Notes: a model not told the origin generated them from the letters alone. A stretch of DNA of 64,000 nt from Ochromonas danica (GCA_015146655.1 VKHL01000006.1:248001-312000), one strand, 5' to 3'. Counted from the first letter of the stretch, positions 10,001 through 20,764 are shown. Numbers and translations: made by a program.

Positions 10001-12341
10001 TAAACATACTACCACCTTTCTTCTTGTTGTTCCTACCTCCTTCATCATCATCTTCTCCATGACCATTACTATTGTTAGAATCTTCTTGGAATTGTAATAA
10101 TCGTTGTTCTTTCAATAATACTTGTTTCATCTTAATTGCTTGTAATTCTCGTTTTTGTTCATCTAACCAACTCTTATGTTCTTCTTCTTTTAACTTTGCA
10201 TTTCTTTGTGTTTCATATTGTAAACGAAAATCTTCCAATTCCTTTTGATGTTTCAACTTCTCAAGTTCATATTGTAATAAGCGAATCTCTTCCTGTTTTT
10301 GTCTTTCCAGTCGTCCCATTCGCACTGGGAAGGGATCGTCTCTTTGGAGTTTAAATGGAAAATCTCCGTCCTTGGGTCCATCCAGAGCATCGCCATTATA
10401 GTTGATACCTGCTGGATTGTGTAGATCAGCTACCAGGGGATTGTATAGGCGAGGATCGAACTGTGGCCCTAGTCCTTGTAGTGGCTGTTGTTGTTGTAGT
10501 GGGTTGAGATAAGGTTGAAAAGCTGGTGGTTGCATGAATGGCGCAGGTTGGAATGGTTGGTGTTGTTGTTGTTGTGGTAACCACGATGGTGGTGGTGCAG
10601 AAGAAAGAGAAACAAGGTTGTGATTCTCTTTCTCAATCTGTTCTGCAATCTTCTGCATTTGCATCAACATCATCTGTTGCATGGGATCCATTGATGGTAC
10701 CACAGAGCTAGCAGCAGCATTAGCAGGTTGGTTATATGGAGGTTGTACACTATAGATAGCTCCACCAGGTTGATTTCTGGAAACATCTATCAAGTGGACA
10801 GGTCTTTCAATAACTTGTCTTGGTAGTTCTTGAGGAGGATATAGCTCATTCAGCAAGGTAGGCTTTCTATCATCTTGCATTCCACCCAACACAGCATCAG
10901 CAGGTCTAGTATTAGAAGCAGTATTAGTAGGGATAGGTTGAGCAGGTAGTCCTTCCAAATCTTTCCTATCTTCCTCACGAAGACTCTTGCTTTGAACAAT
11001 AGTAGATGGTGCAGGATTCTCCAGTGATGCTGCCTTAAATCGACTATTTTCTTCTTGTAATCTGCGTAGTTCACTTGCCATTCTCTTCATGACTTCTTTG
11101 GATTGCTCCTCTACTGCCATTGATGGAGTATTTGACACTACTGGTCGGATTTCTTCAGCTAACCATTGATCTAGAAAGTCATTTAATTGTTGCTTGGAGT
11201 CAATAATACGTCCATCTTCTGTAACAAGAGATGACATTGGTAGTGGTGATATAGTCTGTTCCATAGATAGTTTGGGTTGTTGTCGCATTGCTTGGTTATT
11301 CTGAATGAGAGAAGCTGCTTTCTCTTCCAATCTCTCGATGAACTTCTCCTTATTTCGTAACTCTTCAATACGTTGTTTACGTTGTTGTATGATTTCTTCA
11401 TTATCAAGTTTAGAGAGAATGTTCCCAATACGTGCCTTACGTAATAACTTCTCACTTGTGGATACATCATTTTCTTCTTCTCCTTCTACTCCCTGTAGCA
11501 GTTGCTGCTGGTGCTCATGATGACTGCTGGTAGAATTAGATGCCGATGATTGATCGTGTTGTTGAGTTTTTCGACCAAGTTTAGCAGCTAATAAAGTAGA
11601 TGCTGCTGGTGTCCATTTCCCACTTCGTAAGAGAAGTAGTTCTCGTTGTGCTTCAACCGCCTGTGCTTGCTGTTGTGCAATAATCTCATGATGTTCCTTG
11701 GACAACTGTAAGACTTTCTGTTGGAGTGCAGAAGCTGCTGTAATCTCAGCCTCTTTGACTATTCGGAGACGAGGTGACTTAGGCTGTTCTCTTGGCTGTG
11801 CAAGATCTTGGAGGATCCTTGCACGTTCTTCATCTGCTTTCCGATCCTCCAATTGTCTACGTAACGCAATTTTCTTCTGTTCTAGATGCCAAATCTCCTT
11901 TTCCACCAGCTTCTCTAACTCTTCTACAGAGGGTTGTAAAGAAGCATCCATTGCTGTAGTGGAGGAGGATGGTAGTGGCTGTTGTTGTTGGGTAGATTGT
12001 GTAGTCTTTGGCTGAAGTGCTTCCTCGACTTCATTCAACAAGTCAGAGATCTTCAAAGCATCCAATACTGCCGCTTCACTTTGACGAGGACTTGTTATAG
12101 CACTACGAGGAGAGATGACTGAAGCTGTGGCTGTGCGACTGTAGGCTTTGTTACGACCACCTGCCCCAGTCCCTGTTCCTGCTGTTTCTGAAGTGCCTGT
12201 AGCATGTGATGCTTTTGGTTTTGCCAACATTGTTCTTAACAAACTCTCCTCTGCCTCTTCAAATACATTATTATCTAACAAATGTTTTTTGACTATATCA
12301 AATAAATCATTGTCATCTTCTTCATTCTTTTCATCTTCCAT
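7041..12341 (-). CDS. Giant coiled-coil protein with three related beta-type units (CCDC17-like?)
   Basis: Single-exon ORF of 1766 aa from ATG 12341, function unknown. The acidic N-terminus is followed by coiled coils near residues 137-180 and 677-745 (long E/K/R/Q runs) and Q/P-rich linkers. The C-terminal half holds three units of similar layout: a hydrophobic strand followed after about 25-30 residues by G.FQLP. Units lie near 925-975 (GWAVLPLLQGQ), 1271-1305 (GYACIKLFASR ... GAFQLPIYGG) and 1582-1610 (SYWTLLPLARE ... GYFQLPLIEG). This pattern recalls repeated C2-like segments of the ciliary-lineage protein CCDC17, a tentative link. An Asn/Ala/Val repeat near 1010-1040 is encoded by a degenerate tandem repeat at about 9215-9310. 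Divergent from SLY1. Confidence 0.8.
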   Translation of the reverse strand: MEDEKNEEDDNDLFDIVKKHLLDNNVFEEAEESLLRTMLAKPKASHATGTSETAGTGTGAGGRNKAYSRTATASVISPRSAITSPRQSEAAVLDALKISDLLNEVEEALQPKTTQSTQQQQPLPSSSTTAMDASLQPSVEELEKLVEKEIWHLEQKKIALRRQLEDRKADEERARILQDLAQPREQPKSPRLRIVKEAEITAASALQQKVLQLSKEHHEIIAQQQAQAVEAQRELLLLRSGKWTPAASTLLAAKLGRKTQQHDQSSASNSTSSHHEHQQQLLQGVEGEEENDVSTSEKLLRKARIGNILSKLDNEEIIQQRKQRIEELRNKEKFIERLEEKAASLIQNNQAMRQQPKLSMEQTISPLPMSSLVTEDGRIIDSKQQLNDFLDQWLAEEIRPVVSNTPSMAVEEQSKEVMKRMASELRRLQEENSRFKAASLENPAPSTIVQSKSLREEDRKDLEGLPAQPIPTNTASNTRPADAVLGGMQDDRKPTLLNELYPPQELPRQVIERPVHLIDVSRNQPGGAIYSVQPPYNQPANAAASSVVPSMDPMQQMMLMQMQKIAEQIEKENHNLVSLSSAPPPSWLPQQQQHQPFQPAPFMQPPAFQPYLNPLQQQQPLQGLGPQFDPRLYNPLVADLHNPAGINYNGDALDGPKDGDFPFKLQRDDPFPVRMGRLERQKQEEIRLLQYELEKLKHQKELEDFRLQYETQRNAKLKEEEHKSWLDEQKRELQAIKMKQVLLKEQRLLQFQEDSNNSNGHGEDDDEGGRNNKKKGGSMFTMMEHLREECGVGLAPVPIDLAKGMGIIIDGCLLRDQSSILQQAIGGGSSSTAMDTMFRIAVGVYDRNGEQAIVRLLASSWQAMQTTATSAGPVQLLDKLLMLSLSSEQVITNQKTGMKCLVELQMKTGGGGEGNRSSSQRSLGWAVLPLLQGQEPAITLANNAWRVDFRSGLTDPKADASAVNLPSSDPQQGNAFFIRILDSAENYRGSGWKLSDALEAFPSLDLLKVYTNANANTNANVHANVNVNANVNSGGGSVKNNVNANIPPIDTKPMMVNSNSSVSLPRVSSRAPPQFPTQSSLANMSSSEPGTPVNKPVSPSMKSLDRLGSMTTLPPLVSSKQALVDNVHTSSKQVLERVQEEKEEELLQALASARGKGSNHLESSAWWYLGPPLPPCTERYQRGDGVDIYIDHAMFLPDNTTLTRVSLRIFSSGKEQIGPVYESYSLPDSSVISPIFKMKVEYRGNQLNTTAIALIRFDTLDASNLVPGSIGYACIKLFASRDRIQPKQANDSNAFINTGAFQLPIYGGRIPNNLSVFDETMLSSLPRIPCATLLVRVLPAPKSPDGISTLSRDEFPSTEWNRLGLEVPAPSYASGAYHGTLCEPSALEIQAFEVKASLLSLNVESAIVQAMNSRKNHDLPERPSDPQSEAVMQWLKSLLPPVDKMKRLIDYTLVVPYSVESGLAIKIVQLYNMPEGTIFSTSKQGCTIYKVVYSLSPPALLYKDPPLFDGVHFTRSFLMDSFQRAPCYTDSYVEFIPAEMTFNLCLVLDVRIIRIDSQKKRMVKEGESPLSIKVESPGLRKSYWTLLPLARERCVDQGFRYCQSGYFQLPLIEGTVPMEEILRASNPFKEVLTRLSLKKAGKTATNVISPTPLKLCADFSSLLIKVYNPLLRDLVLPDLDPPDTSKMIPDSLFLAPMLEAAAAGQTGLAGSRLEKFSVQQGKYAPDSRTAGKTIAQALPANLPEDCDVIRSVNNAFTAATGIPAGI

Positions 12342-12544
12342 TTTCTATCAGTTCAATCTATTACTAGACATTGTCTTATAAAAACAATAACAGTTAAAGA
12401 AGATGAAAACCTTATTACGGTGCGTGGTAATTGCGCGCGAAGGTAATAATATCGGTCGGCGTTGTTGTTGTTGTTGTCTGCGAAGGAAATGAATCCTGCT
12501 GAGCATTATTGATAGCTAGTAGACGATATAGAAGACTTAAGGAA
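12342..12544. promoter_or_regulatory. Bidirectional spacer with ACGRTGCGTGGT element
   Basis: 203 bp between the giant coiled-coil gene and SLY1. At 12417-12443 it holds ACGGTGCGTGGT followed by TTGCGCGCGAAGG. A closely similar 27-bp block occurs in the divergent spacer upstream of the COMMD and coiled-coil genes at 59753-59779. No other known element was recognised. Confidence 0.4.
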
Positions 12545-14696
12545 ATGAATTTACGTGATAAGCAGATACAATGTCTGAGTAAGATGCTCAACCTAACGAA
12601 TGCAGGTAATTCATTTGTCACTCTTTCTTTCTCTCTCTCTCTGACTGACTGACTTACTCTTCCCACACTCTCCCCTCTCAGCCTCTTTAGGTGGGACAAT
12701 TGACTTTAGTGACCAATGGAAAGTCCTTGTCTATGATGCAGATTGTAGAGATATTATCTCTCCACTGTTGAATGTGGGTGCCTTGCGTCAACGAGGCGTG
12801 ACTTTACACCTCCTGGTAGGCATCCATTATACCTATTCCCTTCCCCACTCTTATGTTATGTGACTTACCCCGGGGTTTGTGCTCTATCAGATTCAAAGTG
12901 AGCGAGAAGCTGTACCTGATGCTCCTGTGGTCTATTTCATTCGCCCCACAGAGAGCAATGTGAAGAAGATCGCTGAGGATTGTACCAAACAACTCTATCG
13001 TGCTGCCTATGTCAACTTCCTTACTCGTATTGAACGCCCACTATTAGAAAAGTTTGCCCAAGACCTTGTCGGTCAAGGCGCTGTTTCCTCTGTGGCCAAG
13101 GTCTATGACCAATACCTTGATTTCATCGCCTTGGAATCCAATCTCTTCACTTTAAACATCCCTCATGCCTTCTCCCTTTATAACGAACCTTCACTGAAAG
13201 AGCAGGATATACGTAGTTTTATGCATCGAGTTGCTATGGGATTGGTCAGTATGGTGCGTGTGTTAGGTTCCTTGCCGATCATTCGTGCACCACGTGGTGG
13301 TGCAGCAGAGATGTTAGCACAAGAAGTGAATACTTTGTTAAAAGAGGCTGTCTTCTCTCGTGGACCTGTTCAGGCTATATTTGAGGATTGTCTCGTGGCT
13401 CATGATCGTGCCCGACCTTTGATGATTGTCGTGGATCGAGCGAGTGACTTCTTCCCTGTCCTGCAACACACTTCAGCCTACCAGGCACTCATTAGTGACT
13501 TACTTGATTGTAAGTTGAATCGAGTCACCGTAGAAGTGCAGGAGAAAGGTCTTCCTAATGGAGTAGGAGGTGGGAAGAAGAAGACGTATGATCTCAATAC
13601 GCAAAGCGATACCTTCCTCGCTCATTATGCGGGGGCACCCTTCCCAGAGGCTGTGGATGCTAATGAGAAAGAACTAGCTGATGTAATCCAACGTGAACAA
13701 GCTATTCGTTCTCGACCTGACTTTAACGAGGCTAGTGCAATAGCTGGAGGAGCGGGAGAAGGCAAAGGACGAGACCTGAGTGAAGCCATTGAATCTCTCC
13801 CAGAAATCCTTTCCAAGAAAAGTCAATTGGAAGCTCATACAAGTGTCATGCAAGCAGTAATGCGTGGTATAGCACAGCGTGAAGTGCCCACCTATTTCGA
13901 AGCTGAGCAGGCAATGTTGACGGCTGGAGCGCGAGCTATTGACAGACCTTCTATCCTCGCTCTTCTACGAGATGGCAGCAAAGGATTCTTACAAGACAAA
14001 GCCCGTTTACTCATGCTATTGGCTGCATTGGGTGATCCAACAAGTTTGTCGAAAGTGGGTGCCGAGGAGTACGACACCGCCTTTACCACAGGATGTGCTG
14101 CCATGACCACTCCCCCATCAACAGAAACCGTCAACCGAGCATTGGAAGCCGTTAGGTTTCTAAGAAGGTTAATTTCGTTGCAATCCCCGTCCTCCATGTT
14201 GAGAGGGGGAGGAAGTGGAGGAGGGTATGGCGGGTCTGGGAGTGGCGGTCAGAATGCCTTGTTGTCGACTTTCTTGGATGCTGCACAGAATCGTGCTAAC
14301 TCACTTTTCACTAAAGCTGCAGCATTCTTCACTAAATTTATACCATTCTATGTATCGAGAGTAGTGGATAGTCTTGCTGAAGGCCGTGAGGATGAAAGCT
14401 TTTGCTATCTTGATCCTCGTGCGTCACAGACAGGGAACAGTCTAGGAAGTGGTAGTGGAGGAAGCGGACAAAAATACAGTGATGTCATTGTCTTTGTTGT
14501 GGGAGGAGGTAGCTATGCTGAGTATTTCAACTTGCAGGAACTGTTGAGAGATAAGATGGCGAGTGCGAACAGTGGGCTGAGGAATATCCTCTACGGCTGC
14601 TCAGACCTCATCTCAGGCGACGCCTTCCTTAATCAACTGGAAACTCTTGCTACTGGTGGTGCTTCATCCTCTTCTACTACACCCACTGGGAAGTAA
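12545..14696 (+). CDS. SLY1: SLY1, Sec1/Munc18 protein for ER-Golgi fusion
   Basis: SM protein that binds syntaxin-5/Sed5 and promotes SNARE assembly in ER-Golgi and intra-Golgi transport (SCFD1 in animals). Three exons are inferred: 12545-12605, 12682-12815 and 12891-14696 (666 aa, usual length about 640-670). Exon 1 gives the N-terminal helix LRDKQIQCLSKMLNL. Exon 2 gives the WKVLVYDADCRDIISPLL strand-helix and LRQRGVTLHLL. Exon 3 begins with the conserved PDAPVVYFIRPTESN. The C-terminal domain shows the hallmark VFVVGGGSYAEYFNLQEL and LRNILYGCSDLISGDAFL. A Gly/Ser-rich insertion near residue 510-525 is lineage-specific. Confidence 0.94.
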
Positions 14697-15386
14697 TTAA
14701 TTTGAACAGAGAACATGGACTGTGTGTGCATAGAGACCCTTTTGACTATAAACTACCATCTTCATCACTGTCATTGTCACCATCTACCACTAGATCACAC
14801 ATTACACTGCCACTAAGCACGTCAACAACACGTTGTTTACTGACAAGGCTGTGCGAACTAAAACTGCACCATAGAGGATGGACGCAAGCCATGATCTCTC
14901 ATCGCTTTCTTCTCATGTTAGAGGATTGGTCACTTACAAAAAGAAACTAACACTAGTCACACACATAAGAACGTCAGAGAGAAGAGAAAATTGAGAATTC
15001 GTCAAAGGAGGAGGTTAGAAGGTAGTATAGCAGAGGAAGTAAGACATCATCAACCATAGCTCAGCAACTAGAGGCGAGAGAAAGAAAGAGACGACAGGCC
15101 ATACATTAGAAACCAAAGCGTCCATTATAAACCTCAGCACTAAGAATGAAGAAGAGGCACAAAGGGAGAAGACGACGACGACGAACAGAAACCAGAACAC
15201 CCATGTTCCCTTCCTCTCCATGCACGTTGATCAACATCATCACTATCATGAGGAAGAAGTATTGCTACTAAGGGGAGGAAACTGCGTGCGAAATATAAAA
15301 TTGAGTGTGACTCTAGAAATCAATCAATGATTGGGACAGAACGTCTATAATCGAGACCAAAGCGACAACAGAGTTGTTACACAAGA
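14697..15386. other. Convergent intergenic spacer
   Basis: 690 bp between the SLY1 stop and the zinc-finger gene stop. A minus-strand ATG ORF at 15015-15221 would encode a 68-residue peptide with two hydrophobic stretches. It has no recognisable family, so I do not call it a gene. No RNA gene was recognised. Confidence 0.45.
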
Positions 15387-16321
15387 TCACTTCGTAACAT
15401 CAGTTAAAACATTCATGCCTTTGGAAGAAAACTTCAGGCATGCTTTTCCAACTTCTGGAGGCACGGCTTGTGGACCTAGGTTCTGCTGAATGACTTCCAC
15501 AGAGCGTTCAAGAGCCATGGAACATTCTTGCAGAGCTTGTAATAGTTGCTGTTCCCGTTGCTGATGAGAGAAGAGCTGCTCATGATGTCGGACACTCATA
15601 CGAACTAAACGTTGTCTGAGCTGATCACTGCAAACCAAAACAACGAAATTTGAATATTAGAAGTGATCACACAAAAAACAGACCAAGAGACTAAAGAGAG
15701 ACAGAAAGGAACTTACATCAGAGCGCTGGCTGCATCAGCAGCATCTTGAACCACGTTATCAACGTTTTCGACGGGTTGTGGTTCAGCTTCAACTTTAATG
15801 TGTGTGCGCTTATGAACATCAAGATATTCTTTTAACTTGAATCGCTTGCCACAGTTGGGATGGTCACAAATCCATTGCTTGTCTTGAGAGTGTGTTTGCT
15901 CATGGCGCTTCAACGAGCATTTCTGCACGAATTCTTTACCACACACATTGCATTTGAAAGGTCTTTCGCCCGTATGAGTACGAATATGACGTGTGAGAGA
16001 CCAACGAGAAGAGAACTCTTTGAGACAACCAGGGAAGGTACAGTGCAAGATCTCGTCTCCTTCTTCACCCTCTCCACCTTCTTCCGAATCTTCATTATTC
16101 TCATCCGGTATGACAGACGATTGAGAGACAAGAGCTTGTTGATTGCCTTGCATTGAAGGTGGACCTTGTTGCATAGGCATGACTTGCATAACTCGCGGGT
16201 CATCATGTCCCATGGCGGGCACCCCTGCCATGTGATTCATAGGCCCACCATTCGGATTGGGAACACCATTATTATTTAATTCAGGAAATGCCCAAATCAA
16301 TCCAGATAAATTATCCGACAT
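15387..16321 (-). CDS. Three-finger C2H2 zinc-finger protein
   Basis: Probable DNA-binding protein. Two exons are inferred: 15717-16321 and 15387-15627 (281 aa). Three consecutive C2H2 fingers lie at about residues 90-185: C.FPGC...HIRTH, C.VC...HEQTH and CDHPNC...HKRTH. They are joined by the TGERPFKC and S.DKQWIC linkers. The spacing C-x4-C then C-x2-C resembles TFIIIA/YY1-type fingers. An acidic stretch precedes the fingers, and the N-terminus is M/Q/P-rich and activation-domain-like. The second exon adds a helical region with [19 protein letters not shown]. The start was set at ATG 16321; sequence upstream in frame has no ATG. Targets are unknown. Confidence 0.85.
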
Positions 16322-17144
16322 AACCGATTCAAAAGATTCAAATTTGAGAAAAGAGCAGTAGTTAGTACTAGTAGTATAGTGGTCTGTTGACAAAGTCAAA
16401 CAATTCGCTTCTTTTCGAAAAACAACGAAAAAAAATTCCTACGATCCTTTTCAAAGACTTCAGAAGGAAAGGAAGTAGAAGGAGAGAAGTTTCTTCTTTC
16501 TTTGTTTACAGATCAAAACGTCTTATCCCTTCAGACGTCCTGGAAGACCTCCTCTGGAATGCTGTTTCGAAGCGAAATAGGTAGAGAGCGAGTGGGGAGG
16601 ACCTCTGCCAGAGAGATGACTGAGTGTGAGGGCAGTGCGAAGAGGCCACCACACAGAGTAGGAACCGGAACCACACGATCTGTTCCGTTGATCGAAGAGA
16701 AGACTTTTAACTCCAGATTAGTGACTTCGCAAGTTGAAATGGGTTGCGGAGTGTGCGCTACGGGGGTGCAGTGTAGTGAAAGGTGGTGATGCATACAGCA
16801 GTTAAGATTCTTGCTCAGATCTAAAATCTGGCATTTTAGATTTTAGATAACTCTAATCATGTTAAACAAAGATGATGAATTTGGTCGATGGTAATAGGCT
16901 GAATAATAAAGTACTGAATGAAAAGAATATTCTCTATTCTAAAATGTGAGAGAGGGCTATCCTCAGCAACCAGTTCTGTGTGAATGGTTAAGAAGGCTAC
17001 CTATCTAGTATAATTATGCCTTTATTGAAATTTACATAGTCCTCTCTCAGACCAAGCCTGTGACTCACCCAGCAAGGGCTCTCGCCACCCACTTACCACC
17101 AACTACAGCCACAGAAAAATGTAGTATCACTTCTCATAGGTGTC
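16322..17144. other. Intergenic spacer with a short inverted repeat
   Basis: 823 bp between the zinc-finger start and the AP-2 sigma stop, both genes on the minus strand, so it holds the zinc-finger promoter and the AP-2 sigma 3' UTR. A perfect 9-bp inverted repeat (ATCTAAAAT / ATTTTAGAT, 5-nt loop) lies at 16819-16841. Plus-strand frames at 16387-16789 look like shadows, with no recognisable family. Confidence 0.45.
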
Positions 17145-17904
17145 TTACTCCAACTTCTCCAAATCTTTCACTCTTTCTAATATTACCCTCTTGCTGGTCT
17201 CTTGTACCTCTCCAGCCAAAATGAACTCATCCAAGACACTGTATACCTTGTTGAAGTGGAAGACAATATCCAACTAGACAGACAACAAGAGCAAGAATAA
17301 GAACACCCAGCCACCAGATTAGTCTATTAGACCATGACGGAGTCTCTGTCTCTTCCTAGGAGAGACAACAGCTTACCTCGCAGACATTGGAGAAGTAGAC
17401 ATCCAAGATCTCCACAAAGATGTGAATACTCTCCATGAGGAGTAACTCATTATCCGTCACATCCGCTCCAAAGATGAAATACAGACCAGCATATCTTCGA
17501 TAGATCAACTTGAAGTTCTGATACTAAGAATGAGATAGACAGAGAGAAGAGAAAGGGAAAGATTGTGAAATACAGAACATGAAATGTGAAAAATGAAGAA
17601 ATAAAGGAAGACTGAACTGAAAAAGAAAAGAAGATATTCTTCTTTCAGTTTCTCTCAAGCACTCTCTCACTCTCACCTCCACAAAGTTGGTATGACCTCT
17701 AGTACGAAGAGAGATGACACGATTGATATCATTCTCCATCTTCACTCTCTCTGCATCTTCTGGAGGAGTAGAATACCATTTCGATAAACGCGTCTTGCCT
17801 TGACGATTTTGTAAGAGAAAAAATCGAATCTATTTCACAAGATAGATTTTAATAGAGGGTGACGTTAAGAAGTGTCGATACCTGCTGAAAGAGTGGCTTA
17901 CCAT
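17145..17904 (-). CDS. AP2S1: AP-2 adaptor complex sigma subunit
   Basis: Small (sigma) chain of the AP-2 clathrin adaptor used in plasma-membrane endocytosis. Four exons are inferred: 17902-17904 (only the ATG), 17677-17829, 17377-17523 and 17145-17273 (143 aa; human AP2S1 is 142). Joined sequence begins [19 protein letters not shown] and contains [36 protein letters not shown] and [13 protein letters not shown], near-identical to AP-2 rather than AP-1 sigma. The frame is kept through all junctions with GT-AG sites. The start codon stands alone in exon 1 and is followed at once by GTAAGC. This is the only arrangement that supplies the conserved initial methionine. Confidence 0.94.
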
Positions 17905-18068
17905 GCCTTTGTTGGGGAAGTTTTCAAGGAGAAGCTGACCGACCTTGTGCAGATCTTGTCTTCGGGAGGCTTTCTGCCAGATCTGAGATTTTGGAAATTT
18001 GGATTGAGATAATGGAGTTAAGTTAGACCAGGTAAAACACAGCACAAAACCAGCTCTCTACATAGACG

Positions 18069-20348
18069 TTATAGTGAAATGGAAGCCTTCTTGTTACTAC
18101 TATTGTCACTATCAGCAGTGAAATCAGTGAGGACTTCAGCACTGCGTTTATGCGATCGCACGAAAGGCTCCAAGCCTTCCTCGTCACTACTGAGCAAGTC
18201 CACAATATCAGAGCCGCCGCTATAAACCATGCTTGACGGCCCACTAAAGGAATTATTGCTTGAGCTACTAGTAACAATGGGATCATTCTGAATCACAATA
18301 ACCTCTCGACGATGTTTGTGCGGCGAAGGTTGAGGGAGAGAAACATCACGTGTTACTTCTTCAACCACTTGGGGTACTGGAGGCGCTCTATAAGGAGTAG
18401 GAGCGAGAGATGGAGTAGATTTGGTCTCCTCACTGGGTCGAATTGTGATATCCACTGCAGCAGGAGCTTGTGTTTGCACTTGTGTTGGAGCAGCGGCCGG
18501 CCGAGCGGGTTTCGAAGCGGAGGAAGGAACATTTACCTTTTCTGGGAGTGATGCCATGAAAGGAGGAAAACGAGACGCATCGTTTGATCCAGGTAAAACA
18601 ACACCTTTACCGTTGTTGGGGGTATTACTCTGTCAAATACAATACTCGGATCAGACATGTCATCTAAAAATATCACACAACAAGGAAATGTCACTCACAT
18701 TATGCTCAGCAGTAGTTATTGAAGACGCCGAAGATCCAGACACTCCAACATTGGAAACAGTTTGAACAGGAGAACTTGCTTGCATATATCTGCGAATGAG
18801 ATTCTCTTGTGCTTTGCCTAAACCGCCCAGTGCGGGCACATTAGAGCTAACACGATTATCATCTAACAAACTCTTTCCATTGGCCTTCCCTCCAAAACTG
18901 GATTCATGAGCTTCCTTCCTCTCCAAAATGACAGCATTTAATCCACTACCATTGTTTCCAGAAGAACCAGATGCAACCTCCGTTTTCACGGCCCTAATGA
19001 CAGCTGGAGGGACACCAACACCATTGCTATCACTCAGGCTTTCTTCAGGTTTCTTCTTCTCCAAAGTGCAAGGTTTTACAGTCACAGTAGAGGTTTTAGC
19101 TGCAGACCCGTTACCACTTTCCGACGTAGATAAGGAAGCAGGGACAGAAGAAGCAGGTGCAAGAGACTTCACAGTGCTATTGCTCCCAGCAACTTTAGAT
19201 ACAACAGCAATGGTTGCCTCCTTCTTCACAACAGTTTTACTACTAGTAGTATTAACATTCTCAGCTTTCGACTTCACACCATTCCCAACAGAAGCTCTTG
19301 AAGGCTTTGATGAGGATTTAGACTGGCTGGACGAGCTATTGAGGACGAAAACATATTCCGAAGGCCGATTTGAGGTTATCTTTGCACTGTTTTCCTCTAG
19401 ACGTAGATCACCGCTAGATGTGGTCGTAATAGCCGAAGACGTGGAGGACTGAGATAAAACCTTTCTACCTGAAACATTACTGCTGGAAGTTTCTGTGTCC
19501 TTCACTGTTAGTCCATCTGATTGATTGAGTAAACTATCATGAAGCATACAAAGCTTCTTGGCATGTCGAATGCAAGCATCTCGTTTGTAGGTCGGGACAG
19601 TGGATTTCCACAAAACCTTCTCCACTTCACTAGCAGCAAGATCTTCAAAATCAGCATCTTCATAGACTATTTGATAATAAGGCTCTGTATAATTGGCTGC
19701 AATACCAAAGAACTGCTGCTCCTCAAACTTCTTTCGGATAAAGACACCAATGTATTTTCCCGGGTCCTTTGGGACGACCACAGGCTCAGCTTTTACAGGA
19801 GTAGGCTTAGGTCGTACAATCTTTTCAGCTGGTTGTTGACGTACGATCTTCTTCTTTAAGCTTTCTTTCTCTTCAGTAAGTAGTACAATCTCAGCTTCTA
19901 ATTTGTGTACTTGCTTGTCTAATTCTTCAGTACGTGCTAACTCATTGACTAAAAACTCCTTCAAGAGAATGATCTTCTTCTCCTTCTCTTGAATCGATAA
20001 GCCATCATTGTCAACATCTATAGATGTGGTAGGAAAGGGAATTGTTGCCAAAGCACTGTTTGTTTTGAGTCTCATAAGATGACGATCTTCTAGATTGTTT
20101 CGTAACTTAATTAGAAAGCCTGAAAGTTGTGCTATACACTGACATTGAAAATCTGTTAAAAGAGCAGGTTTGATCTCAATAAGAGAGTCTTCCATAGGTT
20201 GATTATATTTCTTGGTTGGAGCAATTCTGTGGAAAATACGATCAAACAACAAGGTTGTTTCATTAATACTAGCCAATAACTCTTCATCATTCACAACAGG
20301 TAGAGTCGTCATCATCTGTGATGACGAAGATGAAGAAGAGGATGACAT
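18069..20348 (-). CDS. Tudor-like-domain protein with Ser-rich tail
   Basis: Probable nuclear chromatin-associated protein. Two exons are inferred: 18699-20348 and 18069-18629 (736 aa). The N-terminus is a Ser run, followed by a helical region and a coiled coil near residues 130-170 (EELDKQVHKLEAEIVLLTEE). Residues about 198-250 form a Tudor/PTM-type fold: YIGVFIRKKFEEQQFFGIA, then YYQIVYEDADFEDLAASEV. This matches the pattern G..V.K.F....F.G.V..Y...Y.V.YEDGD.EDL of plant PTM and DIR17 domains. The remaining two thirds is low-complexity S/T/V/K sequence, ending in an acidic patch with SDIVDLLSSDEEG (SIM-like) and a basic SHKRS. Reader specificity is not predictable. Confidence 0.82.
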
Positions 20349-20764
20349 GGGGAAGGGAAGGTAACAATGGTAATGGTATCTGATGATGATGAGTGGCTTG
20401 TTGGATGGTCTGCTCTCTCATACCCGCAAAACAGTATTATTGCGAGGGAAATCCTCCTGGTCTGCTACTGTAAACAAAAGTTATGGTAGCGAAGTAGAGC
20501 ATTGTGTGTCATCTGCGTTGAGTAGAGCTGCATAGTTCCCTCTTATTCATCTTACCAGACATACGGTATCTGGGAAGGTTGGTATTCCGCGGAAAGTTGC
20601 AGTGGTCAAGTGGGAATTCAATTAGACTGCAGCCACGCAGAATGAATGCTGTTTGAGTGCAGATGTGTGCTTTACAAGGACTGCGAATGCTTTAGTTTAT
20701 TCTAATGGTGAAGTATATTCACAACTCCTTTTCGCTACGAGATAAGATAACAAAATAGTAATTC
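20349..20764. other. Intergenic spacer
   Basis: 416 bp between the Tudor-protein start and the panC stop, both genes on the minus strand. It must contain the Tudor gene promoter. No repeat, RNA gene or shared promoter palindrome was found. Confidence 0.4.

Noticed and set aside
15015-15221. 68-codon ATG ORF with two hydrophobic stretches
   Set aside because: Pyrimidine-rich complement gives hydrophobic codons by chance; no homologue recognised and no splice or promoter context.
15105-15365. ACCAAAGCG matches to the PFDN4 3' exon
   Set aside because: Short, reordered similarity only; likely chance.
16387-16794. Overlapping open frames on both strands upstream of the zinc-finger gene
   Set aside because: Mutually exclusive short frames with no domain; likely promoter or 5' UTR.
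17787-17793. ACGCGT in AP2S1 and at about 25976 in the BRCT gene as promoter elements
   Set aside because: Hexamer cores within coding exons without the AAA/TTT arms; expected by chance.
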